Shown piece by piece: positions 8,038-16,559 of a stretch of 41,583 bases of DNA. Both the position numbers and the translations under genes were made by a program. The notes beneath the pieces were generated by a model that was not told the origin of the DNA, did no database searches, and was given only the letters and a program-made list of their open reading frames with translations. This stretch comes from Pusillimonas sp. UBA6240. GTDB lineage: Bacteria > Pseudomonadota > Gammaproteobacteria > Burkholderiales > Burkholderiaceae_B. The stretch covers positions 49,642 to 91,224 of the forward strand of contig DJWC01000147.1 in the NCBI GenBank assembly GCA_002441445.1. Reading direction: 5' to 3'. Position 1 is the stretch's first letter. Every line of letters starts with the position of its first letter.

Positions 8038-8485
8038 CTATGGTCTCCAGGGCTTGATGCAGGTTCGCATCAAACTCGCGGAAAATATCCGTGCATTTCT
8101 TTTTCACGATGGGAAAGCCCAAGGTAGCCAGCTTCCCGGATATCTGGATGTCGGCGTCGATGTCTATCGTCACTTTTCCGTCTTCGTCGCCCAGCACAAG
8201 AGCGAGCTTTACCAGTGCGCCCGTGGAGGTCTTCTTGTCTTGCCCCGTGGCGGTGATGCCCACGCGCTCCTGGTCGGCGTAGTCGTCCACAACGATTTCG
8301 CAAGGCATCTCGAATTTGAAGGGCCCCACTTTTTGGCGGATGAGCGCGGAATATTGCTTCAGCGGATCGAGTTCCTCGACATCGCTGCATCCGGGAATCA
8401 GCGCCGCTACGCGGCTCACATCGAACAGCAGGGACCACAGTGCTTCTTTGCTGCACTCGACGCTGGTTTGGGTTTCAAATTTCAT
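8018..8485 (-). CDS. CoxG-like SRPBCC protein of the Mo-hydroxylase operon
   Basis: 155-residue START/SRPBCC-fold protein of the carbon monoxide dehydrogenase subunit G family (VAALIPGCSDVEEL and the FEMPCEIVVDDY strand region). CoxG proteins are accessory factors of Cox-type operons, linked in CO oxidisers to membrane anchoring or assembly of the Mo enzyme; this is family knowledge. Here the gene is squeezed between the large and medium subunit genes, overlapping both (11 and 20 bases). That ties it to this enzyme rather than to a separate task. No transmembrane segment is evident. Its exact role with a pyridine hydroxylase is unknown. Confidence 0.85.
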   Translation of the reverse strand: MKFETQTSVECSKEALWSLLFDVSRVAALIPGCSDVEELDPLKQYSALIRQKVGPFKFEMPCEIVVDDYADQERVGITATGQDKKTSTGALVKLALVLGDEDGKVTIDIDADIQISGKLATLGFPIVKKKCTDIFREFDANLHQALETIDEAKTI

Positions 8486-10754
8486 TTTCGTTTTCTCTTT
8501 GATTGATAGCGCGCCAGACTTTTTCCGGAGTCAGGGGCAGGGAGCGAATGCGCGCTCCATATTTATTGCGGATGGCATTGGCGACAGCGGGGGCGATGGG
8601 CAGGATCGCGCCTTCCCCCATGCCGCGCGAACCGAAGGGCCCGGGGCCGTCGCCGTTTTCTATGAAATGGGCGTGCATGGAGGGGGCCTGGTCGATGGTC
8701 GGGACTTTGTAGTCGAATGCCGAGCCATTGATGATCTGGCCGTCCTCGTAGACATACTGCTCCATCAAGGTATGGCCCAGCCCCTGCACGGCGGCGCCTT
8801 CATCCTGGCCCTCGGCGGCCTTCGGGTTCAGCACCTTGCCCACATCGGCGCAGAGCGCAATGGTATCGACACTGACCTGGCCGGTGTCTTCGTCCACGGA
8901 TATTTCGCAGACTCCGGCAGCGGTTTCCCAAAAAAGAGGCGACTGGCGCAGGCGGCCCCCTTGGCTGTATGGCGTTACCCTGCCGATGGCCGCGAACTCG
9001 CCGGCCGTCACGCCCTGGAAGCGCCGCAAGAGCTCCTTGAAGCTGAGGGTTTCGCCCCTGGCTTGCACCCCGCCATCCACGATCTGGATTTCGCTTTGTG
9101 GCGCCTCCGTCACCAGTGCGGCGGCCTCGCGGATTTGCTGGGCGATTTGCTGGCAGGCGTCTTCGATGGCCAGGCCGAGAATGACGGTGGACCGGCTTGC
9201 ACCCGTGCCCCAGTCATAGGGCGCGGACTGCGTATCGGGTTCCAGTGCGGTAACCTTGTCTATGGGCTGGCCCAGGCAGCGCGAAGCGATGAGGCGCTGC
9301 ACCCCGCGCGCACCCTGGCCGATTTCCGCGGTGGTCACCGAAACAGTGATATGGCCGTCCGCCGTGAGGCGGACAATGGCGCCCCCGACGGGCAGGATGC
9401 CGGGATCGGTGGCAGCCACCGCCACGCCGCGCGGCTTGTCCGCGCATTCCGCGCCGCGCATCGATTGCATCAGATCCAGCGCATGCTCCAGCTCGTCGCC
9501 CACATCGACATCTATCGGGCGCAGGTCGGACTTGATGACGCCATGGCGCGGAGCTATGTTCTTGCGGCGAAATTCGATCGGATCCATACCGATGGCATGC
9601 GCTATTTCATCGATCTGGGATTCGCAGGCCCACACGCCTTGGGGGCCGCCGATGGAGCGGAAGGACGCCGCCGGCACGGTATTGGTATATACCGCCCGGG
9701 AACGCAACCGCAGGTTCTGAAAGCTGTAGGGCCCGATGGCTCGGATCGCCGCCTTGGTTGCGATGGCCGGCCCTGTGTCGGCGTAGGCTCCGCAATTCGC
9801 AACGACGTCTATGCTGCGGGCGATGAGCTTTCCTTCCCGGTCCACCGCCGTCTTCATGGAAATGGCCGTGTCGACCCGGCGGCATGTCTGCATGGATTCC
9901 ATCAAGCTCAGTTGCAGCTTGACGGGGCGGCCCACGAATTTGGATAGCGCGGCGGCCAAGGGGTCCAGCTTTACCGAAGCTTTACCGCCGAATCCGCCTC
10001 CTACATAAGGAGTATGGACGCGGACGCGGGCGATGGGAATGTCAAACAGCCCCGAGCATACGCGCTGGATCGCTGTAGGGGTTTGCCCGTTGCTCCAGAG
10101 TTCGAGGCAATCCGGACGATAGTGGGCGATGACGGCGTGCGGCTCCATCGCATAGTGATAGATGCCGGGGAAGGTGAACTCGTCCTCGACCACTTTGTAG
10201 GCGCTCGCGAATGCTTCGTCCACATTGCCCTGGTCGAATTCATACATGTGGCAGATATTTGTGCCGTCCACCGGCTTGGGGCCGCCGCGAAAGTAATAGT
10301 CATTCAGCACGTCGAACTTCTCGTGGACCCTGGGCGATCCGGCTTCCAGCGCTTTTTTGCCTTCGGTGACGAACGGCAGGATGTCGTACTCGACGTTGAT
10401 GAGTTCGATCGCGTCTTCCGCGATGGCCTCCGACGCGGCGACCACCGCGGCCACCGGCTCTCCCGCATAACGGACCACATCCTGTGCGATGATGGGCCTG
10501 TCCTTGAAGTAAAGGCCCCAGTGTGTTTCGGCGCAGAAACCGTCCTGCAGATCCTTGCCGCTGAAGATACCCAGTACGCCCGGCACGGCCGCAGCTTCCT
10601 CGATGTCTATCGCAACGATGCGCGCATGAGGATGGGGGCTTCTCAGGATACGGGCATACGCCATCCCGGGTATCGTCAGGTCGGTGACATACAAGGCCTC
10701 GCCCGTCACCTTTTCTTTATAGTCCGCGCGAACTTCTGAGGTATCTTTAAGCAT
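8475..10754 (-). CDS. Molybdenum hydroxylase, large molybdopterin subunit
   Basis: Catalytic subunit of a xanthine-oxidase-family hydroxylase, 759 residues. It binds molybdopterin cytosine dinucleotide and inserts a water-derived oxygen into the ring, typically next to the ring nitrogen. The Mo-pterin motif GGGFGGK is at 252-258, FRSIGGPQG lies mid-protein and the active-site Glu714 is in GMGEG. The CO-dehydrogenase loop AYRCSFR is absent, so this is not a CO dehydrogenase. I chose the ATG at 10754 because AGGA lies five bases upstream; an in-frame ATG at 10772 has no such site. Neighbouring xdhC and mocA supply Mo-cofactor maturation. The substrate is inferred to be a pyridine carboxylate or hydroxypyridine from the downstream genes. 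Confidence 0.92.
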   Translation of the reverse strand: MLKDTSEVRADYKEKVTGEALYVTDLTIPGMAYARILRSPHPHARIVAIDIEEAAAVPGVLGIFSGKDLQDGFCAETHWGLYFKDRPIIAQDVVRYAGEPVAAVVAASEAIAEDAIELINVEYDILPFVTEGKKALEAGSPRVHEKFDVLNDYYFRGGPKPVDGTNICHMYEFDQGNVDEAFASAYKVVEDEFTFPGIYHYAMEPHAVIAHYRPDCLELWSNGQTPTAIQRVCSGLFDIPIARVRVHTPYVGGGFGGKASVKLDPLAAALSKFVGRPVKLQLSLMESMQTCRRVDTAISMKTAVDREGKLIARSIDVVANCGAYADTGPAIATKAAIRAIGPYSFQNLRLRSRAVYTNTVPAASFRSIGGPQGVWACESQIDEIAHAIGMDPIEFRRKNIAPRHGVIKSDLRPIDVDVGDELEHALDLMQSMRGAECADKPRGVAVAATDPGILPVGGAIVRLTADGHITVSVTTAEIGQGARGVQRLIASRCLGQPIDKVTALEPDTQSAPYDWGTGASRSTVILGLAIEDACQQIAQQIREAAALVTEAPQSEIQIVDGGVQARGETLSFKELLRRFQGVTAGEFAAIGRVTPYSQGGRLRQSPLFWETAAGVCEISVDEDTGQVSVDTIALCADVGKVLNPKAAEGQDEGAAVQGLGHTLMEQYVYEDGQIINGSAFDYKVPTIDQAPSMHAHFIENGDGPGPFGSRGMGEGAILPIAPAVANAIRNKYGARIRSLPLTPEKVWRAINQRENENEI

Positions 10755-10779
10755 GGTGTCCTGCCTTGGCATGGAGCGT

Positions 10780-11763
10780 TTATTCGATCTTGATCCCGCC
10801 GGATTTGATGACCTCCAGCCACTTCGCCCGGTCGGCCTCTTCCATTGCTTTCAGCTCGGATACGGATTTATGCATCGGGACCGCGCCGTGCGAACGCAGG
10901 ACCGTCTGGACCTTCGGATCTTGCAGGGTTTTTCCGATCTGGTCGTTCAGCTTTTCAATGATGGGCTCGGGCGTTCCTTTGGGTGCGTAAACAGCGAACC
11001 AGGTATTGGCTTCAAACCCGGGCAGTACTGTTTCGTTCAAGGTCGGCACATCGGGCAGCTCCGACGTGCGCGTCGTCGTCGTGGCGGCCAGCGCACGCAG
11101 GGTGCCGTTGCGGATATGGCTGAGTACCGCGGGGCCTTGCTCGATGATCATGTCTATGCGGCCCGCCATCAGATCCACGACCATGGCGCCGCTGCCCTTA
11201 TAGGGCACATGCAGGATGTCCAGCCCCGCTTTCTGTTTGAAGAGCTCTGGGAACACATGCTGCGAAGTGCCCGGACCGGCCGAGCCGTAGGTGTACTTGC
11301 CTGGCGCTTCGCGGATCATCTTGACCAGATCTGCGATATTCTTGGCGGGGCTGGAGGCGGGCACGACCACATAAGAAGGCAGGTTGGCCAGGGTGGACAC
11401 CGGTGTCAGATTGTCCTGAGCCCGGCGCATATTTTCGAGCAAAGAGGGCAATATCGCATGCAAAGACACGGCGCCGACCACCATCGTATAGCCATCGGCG
11501 GGCGCGCGCGACACACTATCCGCGCCGATTACGCCGGATGCTCCGGGCTTGTTTTCGACCACCACGGATTGGTCCCACGCTTTCTGAAGCCCATCGGCGA
11601 TGGTGCGCGCAAACATGTCGGTCGCTCCGCCCGGAGCATATGGCGCCACGATTTTGATGGGCCTGTCCGGATAACTATCCGCGCCGGAGGCGTGGACGTT
11701 TGGCGCGGCCGCTACGACACAGGCTGAGGCCAGACATGGAATCAATGCTTTCAAAATTTTCAT
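10780..11763 (-). CDS. Bug-family tripartite tricarboxylate transporter substrate-binding protein
   Basis: Periplasmic solute receptor of 327 residues with a Sec signal peptide (about 1-25, ending near VHASG) and the Bug/TctC fold (YPDRPIKIVAPYAPGG, PADGYT, HVPYKGSG). It is the first gene of the pyridine operon, 25 bases before the Mo large subunit, so it probably captures the pathway substrate or a related organic acid. No TctA/TctB partner lies beside it; the only tctAB in the window is at 23.8-25.8 kb. It diverges from an IclR regulator over a long inverted repeat. The ligand is unknown. Confidence 0.92.
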   Translation of the reverse strand: MKILKALIPCLASACVVAAAPNVHASGADSYPDRPIKIVAPYAPGGATDMFARTIADGLQKAWDQSVVVENKPGASGVIGADSVSRAPADGYTMVVGAVSLHAILPSLLENMRRAQDNLTPVSTLANLPSYVVVPASSPAKNIADLVKMIREAPGKYTYGSAGPGTSQHVFPELFKQKAGLDILHVPYKGSGAMVVDLMAGRIDMIIEQGPAVLSHIRNGTLRALAATTTTRTSELPDVPTLNETVLPGFEANTWFAVYAPKGTPEPIIEKLNDQIGKTLQDPKVQTVLRSHGAVPMHKSVSELKAMEEADRAKWLEVIKSGGIKIE

Positions 11764-11790
11764 GGGTCTCCCTTCCTAGAGTGCTTCAGA

Positions 11791-11846
11791 GGTATAAATT
11801 AAATTCTGCTTGACAGAACGACATTACGACTGAGAGAATTTATACC
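11791..11846. promoter_or_regulatory. Divergent promoter with long inverted repeat, probable IclR operator
   Basis: Between the Bug gene and iclR there is a perfect 10-base inverted repeat, GGTATAAATT (11791-11800) with AATTTATACC (11837-11846). Inside it is a second one, TTCTG-CTTGA-CAGAA (11804-11818). TTGACA at 11810-11815 could be a -35 box towards iclR, with GAGAAT 18 bases further on. The arrangement fits one regulator controlling both directions. Binding is inferred, not shown. Confidence 0.55.
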
Positions 11847-11883
11847 ACGCTGGGAGTCCTTCACACAAGGGGTAATTACTAGT

Positions 11884-12594
11884 ATGGAAAAAAATGTTCC
11901 CGTATCGGCGGTAGAGCGCGCCCTCGACATACTCAATGCGTTTCAGCCGGGGGAGCCTTGTGTTTCCTTGCACGAGCTGTCGGTCCGCACCGGGCTCTAC
12001 AAAAGCACCTTGCTGCGCCAGCTTGGCACGCTGATCCAGTACCACTGCGTTACACGTCTTGCCAACGGCCAGTATCAGCTCGGGGCATGCGTGCTCAATT
12101 GGGCGCATGTCTATACGTCCTCATTGAACCTGGATCAGCATGTGCCGCCGGCCCTGGACGGGCTGGTGGCCGCAACCGGCGAGGGCGCCTCGTTCTTCAT
12201 CAGGGATGGCGACATGCGGGTGTGCCTGTACCGATCCGACTCGCATAGAGAGCTTCGCGATCACGTGCGGCAGGGCGAGCTCCTTCCCCTGGAGAAAGGG
12301 GCAGCCGGCCGCGTCCTGTTGAAATACGCGAAAATTGATGCGGCCACGCCGCCGCCCGAAGTATTTTTTTCGATGGGCGAACGCGAGGCGGAGATCGCGG
12401 CTCTGGCTGCGCCGGTATTCAATTCCGAAGGGCTCAAAGGCGCGGTCGCCCTGTCGGGTCCCGCAACACGTTTTCACGAAGAGAATGTGGCGCGCTGGAA
12501 GCCGCTGCTGCTGGAGACGGCGCGCAGCCTGAGCCTAACCTTGGGAGGCCCCCAGTATTACGCGCATGTTCCTTCCGCCAGGGAAAGCGCATGA
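11884..12594 (+). CDS. IclR-family transcriptional regulator of the pyridine operon
   Basis: 236-residue IclR protein. The N-terminal winged helix-turn-helix spans about residues 5-65 (SAVERALDILNAF, then LHELSVRTGLYKSTLLRQL). The C-terminal effector domain follows (LPLEKGAAGRVLL and the AAPVFNSEGLKGAVALSGP end). It diverges from the pyridine catabolic operon and precedes xdhC and mocA on the same strand, so it is the obvious local regulator, probably responding to the substrate or a hydroxylated intermediate. The nic clusters I know use MarR (NicR) or other regulators, so an IclR here is a difference. Confidence 0.9.
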   Translation: MEKNVPVSAVERALDILNAFQPGEPCVSLHELSVRTGLYKSTLLRQLGTLIQYHCVTRLANGQYQLGACVLNWAHVYTSSLNLDQHVPPALDGLVAATGEGASFFIRDGDMRVCLYRSDSHRELRDHVRQGELLPLEKGAAGRVLLKYAKIDAATPPPEVFFSMGEREAEIAALAAPVFNSEGLKGAVALSGPATRFHEENVARWKPLLLETARSLSLTLGGPQYYAHVPSARESA

Positions 12595-12664
12595 CAGCGG
12601 GCTGCATGCACCCCGCCTTCGATGACGCGGGCCGTGCGGCAAGCGCATTCAATTACGCATCGAT

Positions 12665-13666
12665 ATGGACAGCATAGATTTCATCGTATTGCGCACGCTG
12701 TGCGCATGGCGCCGCGAGCATCGTCATGCGGCCCTGGTCACGGTCGTCCGTACCTGGGGGTCCTCCCCCAGGCCCGTCGGTTCCCTGATGGCGCTGCGCG
12801 ACGACGGCGCCGTGGTCGGCTCGGTGTCGGGCGGCTGCATCGAGGACGACCTCATTCAACGATATCGAGGCTTGCAGAAGAAGAAAGCTCCAGAGGTGCT
12901 GACGTATGGCGTGCGAGCCGATGAAGCGCATCGATTCGGCTTGCCTTGCGGTGGGACGGTCGAGCTGGTCGTCGAGTTCGACCCGAATCAGCAACTACTG
13001 AGCCAGTTGCTCGAGTCAACCAGCCGGGGAGGCCTGGTCAGAAGGGAATTGAATCTGGACAATGGCCGCGTCAATCTGGCCGCCGTTCAGGCGCCTGGGC
13101 CGCTCGTCTATACTGCTTCGATGATGGCCAGCATATTCGGACCCAGTTATCGAATGCTCATCATCGGCGCGGGGCAGCTTTCCGAGTACCTGGCGACCAT
13201 GGCGATCTTCAATGGCTTCCGGGTGACGGTATGCGACCCCAGGGAAGAATACAACCGGCTGTGGTCCGTGGAAGGGGCGCAAGTGCTGACAGGCATGCCG
13301 GACGACATGGTGGATGCATTCAAGCCCGATTCCAGGACTTGCGTCATTGCACTGACTCATGATCCCAAGCTGGACGATCTGGCCCTGCTGTCCGCATTGC
13401 ATACGGACGCTTTCTATGTCGGAGCGATAGGGTCCAGGAAAAACAATGCCGCCCGCAGGCGGCGCATGCTTGAATACCTGGACCAGCCTCCGGAATTGCT
13501 GCATAAACTGCGTGGCCCCGTCGGCATCTTCATTGGCAGCAAGACGCCGGCGGAGATCGCGGTAAGCATCATGGCGGAAGTCATAGCGGTCAAGAACGGA
13601 ATCGCTTTGCCGGCCCAATACGAAATCGCCCATGAAAAAAACCGTTTGGAGGCCGCCGGCGTATGA
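12665..13666 (+). CDS. XdhC-family molybdenum-cofactor maturation protein
   Basis: 333-residue protein of the XdhC/CoxI family. Members bind Mo-cofactor, support its sulfuration and insert it into xanthine-oxidase-family enzymes. The N-terminal part has GSSPRPVGSLM and GSVSGGCIEDD (about 32-63). The C-terminal Rossmann-like part starts with LIIGAGQLSEYLA (about 164-176) and includes YVGAIGSRKN. It begins 70 bases after iclR and overlaps the next gene by 4 bases. Its dedicated client is almost certainly the Mo-hydroxylase encoded divergently at 6.7-10.8 kb. Confidence 0.9.
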   Translation: MDSIDFIVLRTLCAWRREHRHAALVTVVRTWGSSPRPVGSLMALRDDGAVVGSVSGGCIEDDLIQRYRGLQKKKAPEVLTYGVRADEAHRFGLPCGGTVELVVEFDPNQQLLSQLLESTSRGGLVRRELNLDNGRVNLAAVQAPGPLVYTASMMASIFGPSYRMLIIGAGQLSEYLATMAIFNGFRVTVCDPREEYNRLWSVEGAQVLTGMPDDMVDAFKPDSRTCVIALTHDPKLDDLALLSALHTDAFYVGAIGSRKNNAARRRRMLEYLDQPPELLHKLRGPVGIFIGSKTPAEIAVSIMAEVIAVKNGIALPAQYEIAHEKNRLEAAGV

Positions 13667-14301
13667 GTGCTGAAAGTTTCGCGCCACCCGCGCCCGCGGG
13701 CATGGAGATAGCCGCCATCGTCCTGGCGGCGGGCAGGGGCACGAGATTCGACCCCGCCGGCGTGCGTTGCAAGCTGCTGCAGCCGCTGCCGGACGGGCGG
13801 CTGGTCATCCAGGCGGTATGCGAGACGATGCTGGCCTCGCTGGACGCCGTGACGGTGGTGTGCGGCGACAGAATCAACGACATCCGCGCCGCGCTTGCGG
13901 CGCTGCCGGTGAACATCGCGCATTGCGCTGATGCCGATATCGGCATGGGGGCCTCCATACGCCGCGGGCTCGCCGGCCCCGCGCCGGAGCTGGGCTGGCT
14001 GATGATGCTGGGCGATATGCCTTTTCTGCAGCCGTCCACCGTCGAGCGGGTGGTGCAAAGTCTGCGGGCGGGCGCGCTCATTGCGCGGCCATATTGCCTG
14101 GGAAGCCCGGGCCATCCGGTTGCGTTCAGTGCTGTGCTGGGCCCGGAGTTGCGGGAATGCGATCCGCAGGCCGGCCTCCAGGCCGTCATCAAGCGCCACG
14201 CCGCGCAACTGACCCGCATCGACGTCGACGACCAAGGATGCACGAGCGATATCGACACGCCCGACGACTTGCCGGGCGGCGGGGTGGATTCTTCCGTCTA
14301 G
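13663..14301 (+). CDS. MobA/MocA-like nucleotidyltransferase for Mo-cofactor
   Basis: 212-residue NTP transferase with the signature LAAGRGTRF (about 23-31) and a following Lys. It is most like MocA, which makes molybdopterin cytosine dinucleotide, the cofactor form used by Cox/Nic-type hydroxylases. The motif MMLGDMPFLQPSTV and the C-terminal DIDTPDDL are typical. The ATG overlaps the xdhC stop as ATGA (13663-13666). The gene has very high GC (48 of 60 bases in 13681-13740). MobA (guanine form) is the alternative, but the xanthine-oxidase-type client favours the cytosine form. Confidence 0.85.
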   Translation: MSAESFAPPAPAGMEIAAIVLAAGRGTRFDPAGVRCKLLQPLPDGRLVIQAVCETMLASLDAVTVVCGDRINDIRAALAALPVNIAHCADADIGMGASIRRGLAGPAPELGWLMMLGDMPFLQPSTVERVVQSLRAGALIARPYCLGSPGHPVAFSAVLGPELRECDPQAGLQAVIKRHAAQLTRIDVDDQGCTSDIDTPDDLPGGGVDSSV

Positions 14302-14397
14302 CGCATATTTTCAACATATGAAACGAAAGGCGCCATTGCCCTTCGCGTGGAAGTAGTTTGCGCTTATGGTGGCAGCAAACCACTTCCTTGCTGGGCC

Positions 14398-15633
14398 ATG
14401 AAAACGCACCAAGCCATCAATCTCGAAGATATGCGCGAGCTCGCCCAACGCAGCCTGCCCCGTATCGCGTTCGACTTCATCGACGGGGGCGTGGATGATG
14501 AGCGTTGCCTTCAACGCAATCGCGAAGCCTTCGCCCGGCATCGATTGCTGCCACGCTATTTGCGCGACGTGGGGCAGCGAGACCAGACAGTCAAGCTACT
14601 AGGCCGGACCTATGCCAGTCCGATCGGCATCTCGCCCACTGGTCTAGCCGGGCTATGGCGTCCTGACGCAGATCTCATTCAGGCTGCGGCGGCGCGCGAG
14701 GCGGATGTGCCGTTCCTGCTTTCCAGCGCTAGTAATTGCGCGTTGGAAGAGGCGGTGGCCATCGCACCAGATCATGTCTGGTTCCAAATGTACTGTACCG
14801 CAGATGAAAACATAAACGCCGACTTGGTGCGTCGTGCCATCAGAGCCAATGTTGGGGTACTGGTGGTATCGGTCGACGTGCCGGTCAATGCTAATCGCGA
14901 ACGTAACCGCCGCAATGGGTTTTCGCGTCCGTTCCGCATGACGCCGGGAGTGGTGATGGATGCGCTAAAGCACCCCGGGTGGGTATTGCGTTACTTGCGT
15001 ACCGGCGGCGTCCCAATGATGCGCAATTGGGAGCCCTATGCTCCCAAGGGGGCCAGCGCCGCACAGGTGGCGGATCTATATGGCACGCTGACCCCAGCGC
15101 CCATGGTCGATTGGAATCATTTACGCCGCATTCGCGATGCCTGGAAGGGGCCTCTAGTGATTAAAGGCATATTACATCCTGAAGATGCCTGTATAGCGGC
15201 ACGCCTTGGAGCGAATGCTCTGGTCGTGTCCAACCACGGTGGCCGGCAATTGGATGCGGCTCCCGCTTCGCTGGAGGCGCTGCCTGCCATCCATGATGCA
15301 GTGGGTGAACAAATTGAGCTGATCCTGGATAGCGGCATCCGCCGCGGCTCGGATGCCGTGATTGCCCGCTGCCTGGGCGCTCACGCTTGCCTATTTGGAA
15401 GGCCGGTGCTGTATGCGGTGGCTGCCGCCGGTAGGGTCGGCGTTGCACATGTTCTGCAAATCATGCGCAATGAGGTAGATATGGTGCTCGCCCAGATCGG
15501 CTGCGCACGCTATGAATCATTGAATAGCGGTTACCTTTGGCAAGAATCGGCGCATTTCTCTCACGCGGTCGCGCCGGTTTCTGAAATGCGCGGCATTCAC
15601 TTGTCCGTGGCGCTTGCGTCCGAGGCGCAATAA
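14398..15633 (+). CDS. FMN-dependent alpha-hydroxyacid oxidase/dehydrogenase (LldD family)
   Basis: 411-residue TIM-barrel flavoenzyme that oxidises an L-2-hydroxy acid to the 2-oxo acid. Most catalytic residues of the family are present: Asp160, Arg167, Lys256 (VIKGILHPEDA), His280 and Arg283 (SNHGGRQLD). The Tyr that binds the substrate carboxylate (Tyr24 in glycolate oxidase) is Phe27 here (AFDFIDGG), an uncommon change. The start is taken at ATG 14398, where the family N-terminus begins; a GTG at 14347 is in frame but unsupported. It opens a lower-GC gene set with dioxygenase, RraA, hydrolase, Bug receptor and hydroxyacid dehydrogenase. The substrate is unknown. Confidence 0.88.
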   Translation: MKTHQAINLEDMRELAQRSLPRIAFDFIDGGVDDERCLQRNREAFARHRLLPRYLRDVGQRDQTVKLLGRTYASPIGISPTGLAGLWRPDADLIQAAAAREADVPFLLSSASNCALEEAVAIAPDHVWFQMYCTADENINADLVRRAIRANVGVLVVSVDVPVNANRERNRRNGFSRPFRMTPGVVMDALKHPGWVLRYLRTGGVPMMRNWEPYAPKGASAAQVADLYGTLTPAPMVDWNHLRRIRDAWKGPLVIKGILHPEDACIAARLGANALVVSNHGGRQLDAAPASLEALPAIHDAVGEQIELILDSGIRRGSDAVIARCLGAHACLFGRPVLYAVAAAGRVGVAHVLQIMRNEVDMVLAQIGCARYESLNSGYLWQESAHFSHAVAPVSEMRGIHLSVALASEAQ

Positions 15634-15659
15634 CTCGAAGGATAGAAGGAGGCATTGAT

Positions 15660-16559
15660 ATGACTACTATTCAGATCACCCCACTGCATACAGACTTTGT
15701 CGTTCAAGTCCACACATCGATACCGGATATTGTCGACAACCCCTCCGCCATTGAGCACCTTCGTAATATCTGGCAGCAATCGCCCGTCATGATTTTCCGC
15801 CGTCAGGCGCTGGAAGAAGCCGAGCTGGTTCGCTTCAGTGAGCACTTCGGCTCCTGTGACACTTCGGTCCGCAAGGACATCCAATCGCCTTATCACGAGC
15901 AGATAATCTACTTCAGCACGCTCAAATATTCCGACGGCCGTTTCGTTGGTGGCTTTGCGGGAGGGGAGGATGTGGATTGGCACTCCGACCAGACGTTCCA
16001 GATACACCCGGCTACCGGCGCCATCCTGTATGGTACAGAGGTTCCCAGGGACGGAGGCGATATCTACTGGGCCAATCAATATGGAGCATGGGAGCGGCTT
16101 CCCCGAGATATCCAGCGCGTTATCGAGGGTCGGACAGGCACTTTCCGCTATGCCAAGCGCTATGCGTTGCTCAACACCCTCGAGTTGAAAGACAAGACCA
16201 AAGCCAATGCCATGCTCGGCTTGCCGGACGCGCATCATTCTCTGGTTCTGACTCATCCGAAAACAGGGCGCAAAGCACTATATGCGGATCCGACGACTTT
16301 GGTATCCATCGACGGGCTGAGCGAGCGGGAAAGCGAGGAGGTGCTGCCGTTGCTTTTCGAGGCCGGCGGGCATCCGTCGCTGGTCTACCGACACAAGGTA
16401 CGCAATGGAGATTTGATGATGTGGGACAACGGCTGCACTATGCATCGGCGGGACCCCATGAGCCTGGATCAGCCGCGCTTGATGAAACGAACAACTTTTC
16501 GCCTGGCGGCCGACAGATATTGCGTTCCTCAAGTGCAGAACGGAGAAATTACAGCATGA
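15660..16559 (+). CDS. TauD/TfdA-family Fe(II)/2-oxoglutarate dioxygenase
   Basis: 299-residue dioxygenase with the iron facial triad His108, Asp110 (DVDWHSDQTF) and His262 (MHRRDP), plus the Arg-rich RLMKRTTFR stretch (273-281) that binds 2-oxoglutarate. It hydroxylates a substrate next to a heteroatom or an acid group, often leading to cleavage, while decarboxylating 2-oxoglutarate to succinate. A strong AAGGAGG site precedes the ATG. The stop overlaps the next start (ATGA, 16556-16559). The family acts on taurine, sulfonates, aryloxyalkanoates, carnitine-like compounds and others, so the substrate is not evident. Confidence 0.9.
   Translation: MTTIQITPLHTDFVVQVHTSIPDIVDNPSAIEHLRNIWQQSPVMIFRRQALEEAELVRFSEHFGSCDTSVRKDIQSPYHEQIIYFSTLKYSDGRFVGGFAGGEDVDWHSDQTFQIHPATGAILYGTEVPRDGGDIYWANQYGAWERLPRDIQRVIEGRTGTFRYAKRYALLNTLELKDKTKANAMLGLPDAHHSLVLTHPKTGRKALYADPTTLVSIDGLSERESEEVLPLLFEAGGHPSLVYRHKVRNGDLMMWDNGCTMHRRDPMSLDQPRLMKRTTFRLAADRYCVPQVQNGEITA

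Noticed and set aside
8316..9947. 543-residue open frame on the plus strand
   Set aside because: It is antisense to the Mo-hydroxylase large subunit, whose motifs are complete. Long antisense frames are normal in high-GC DNA.
8475..10754. Carbon monoxide dehydrogenase (CoxMSL plus CoxG)
   Set aside because: The CO-dehydrogenase active-site loop AYRCSFR is absent and the operon continues into pyridine-degrading enzymes.
14347..14397. GTG start for the hydroxyacid oxidase
   Set aside because: Adds residues with no family match; the ATG at 14398 gives the usual N-terminus, though its ribosome site is weak.
15977..16555. N-terminal extension of the RraA-like protein
   Set aside because: This part overlaps the dioxygenase gene in another frame; the conserved RraA sequence starts at the ATG at 16556.
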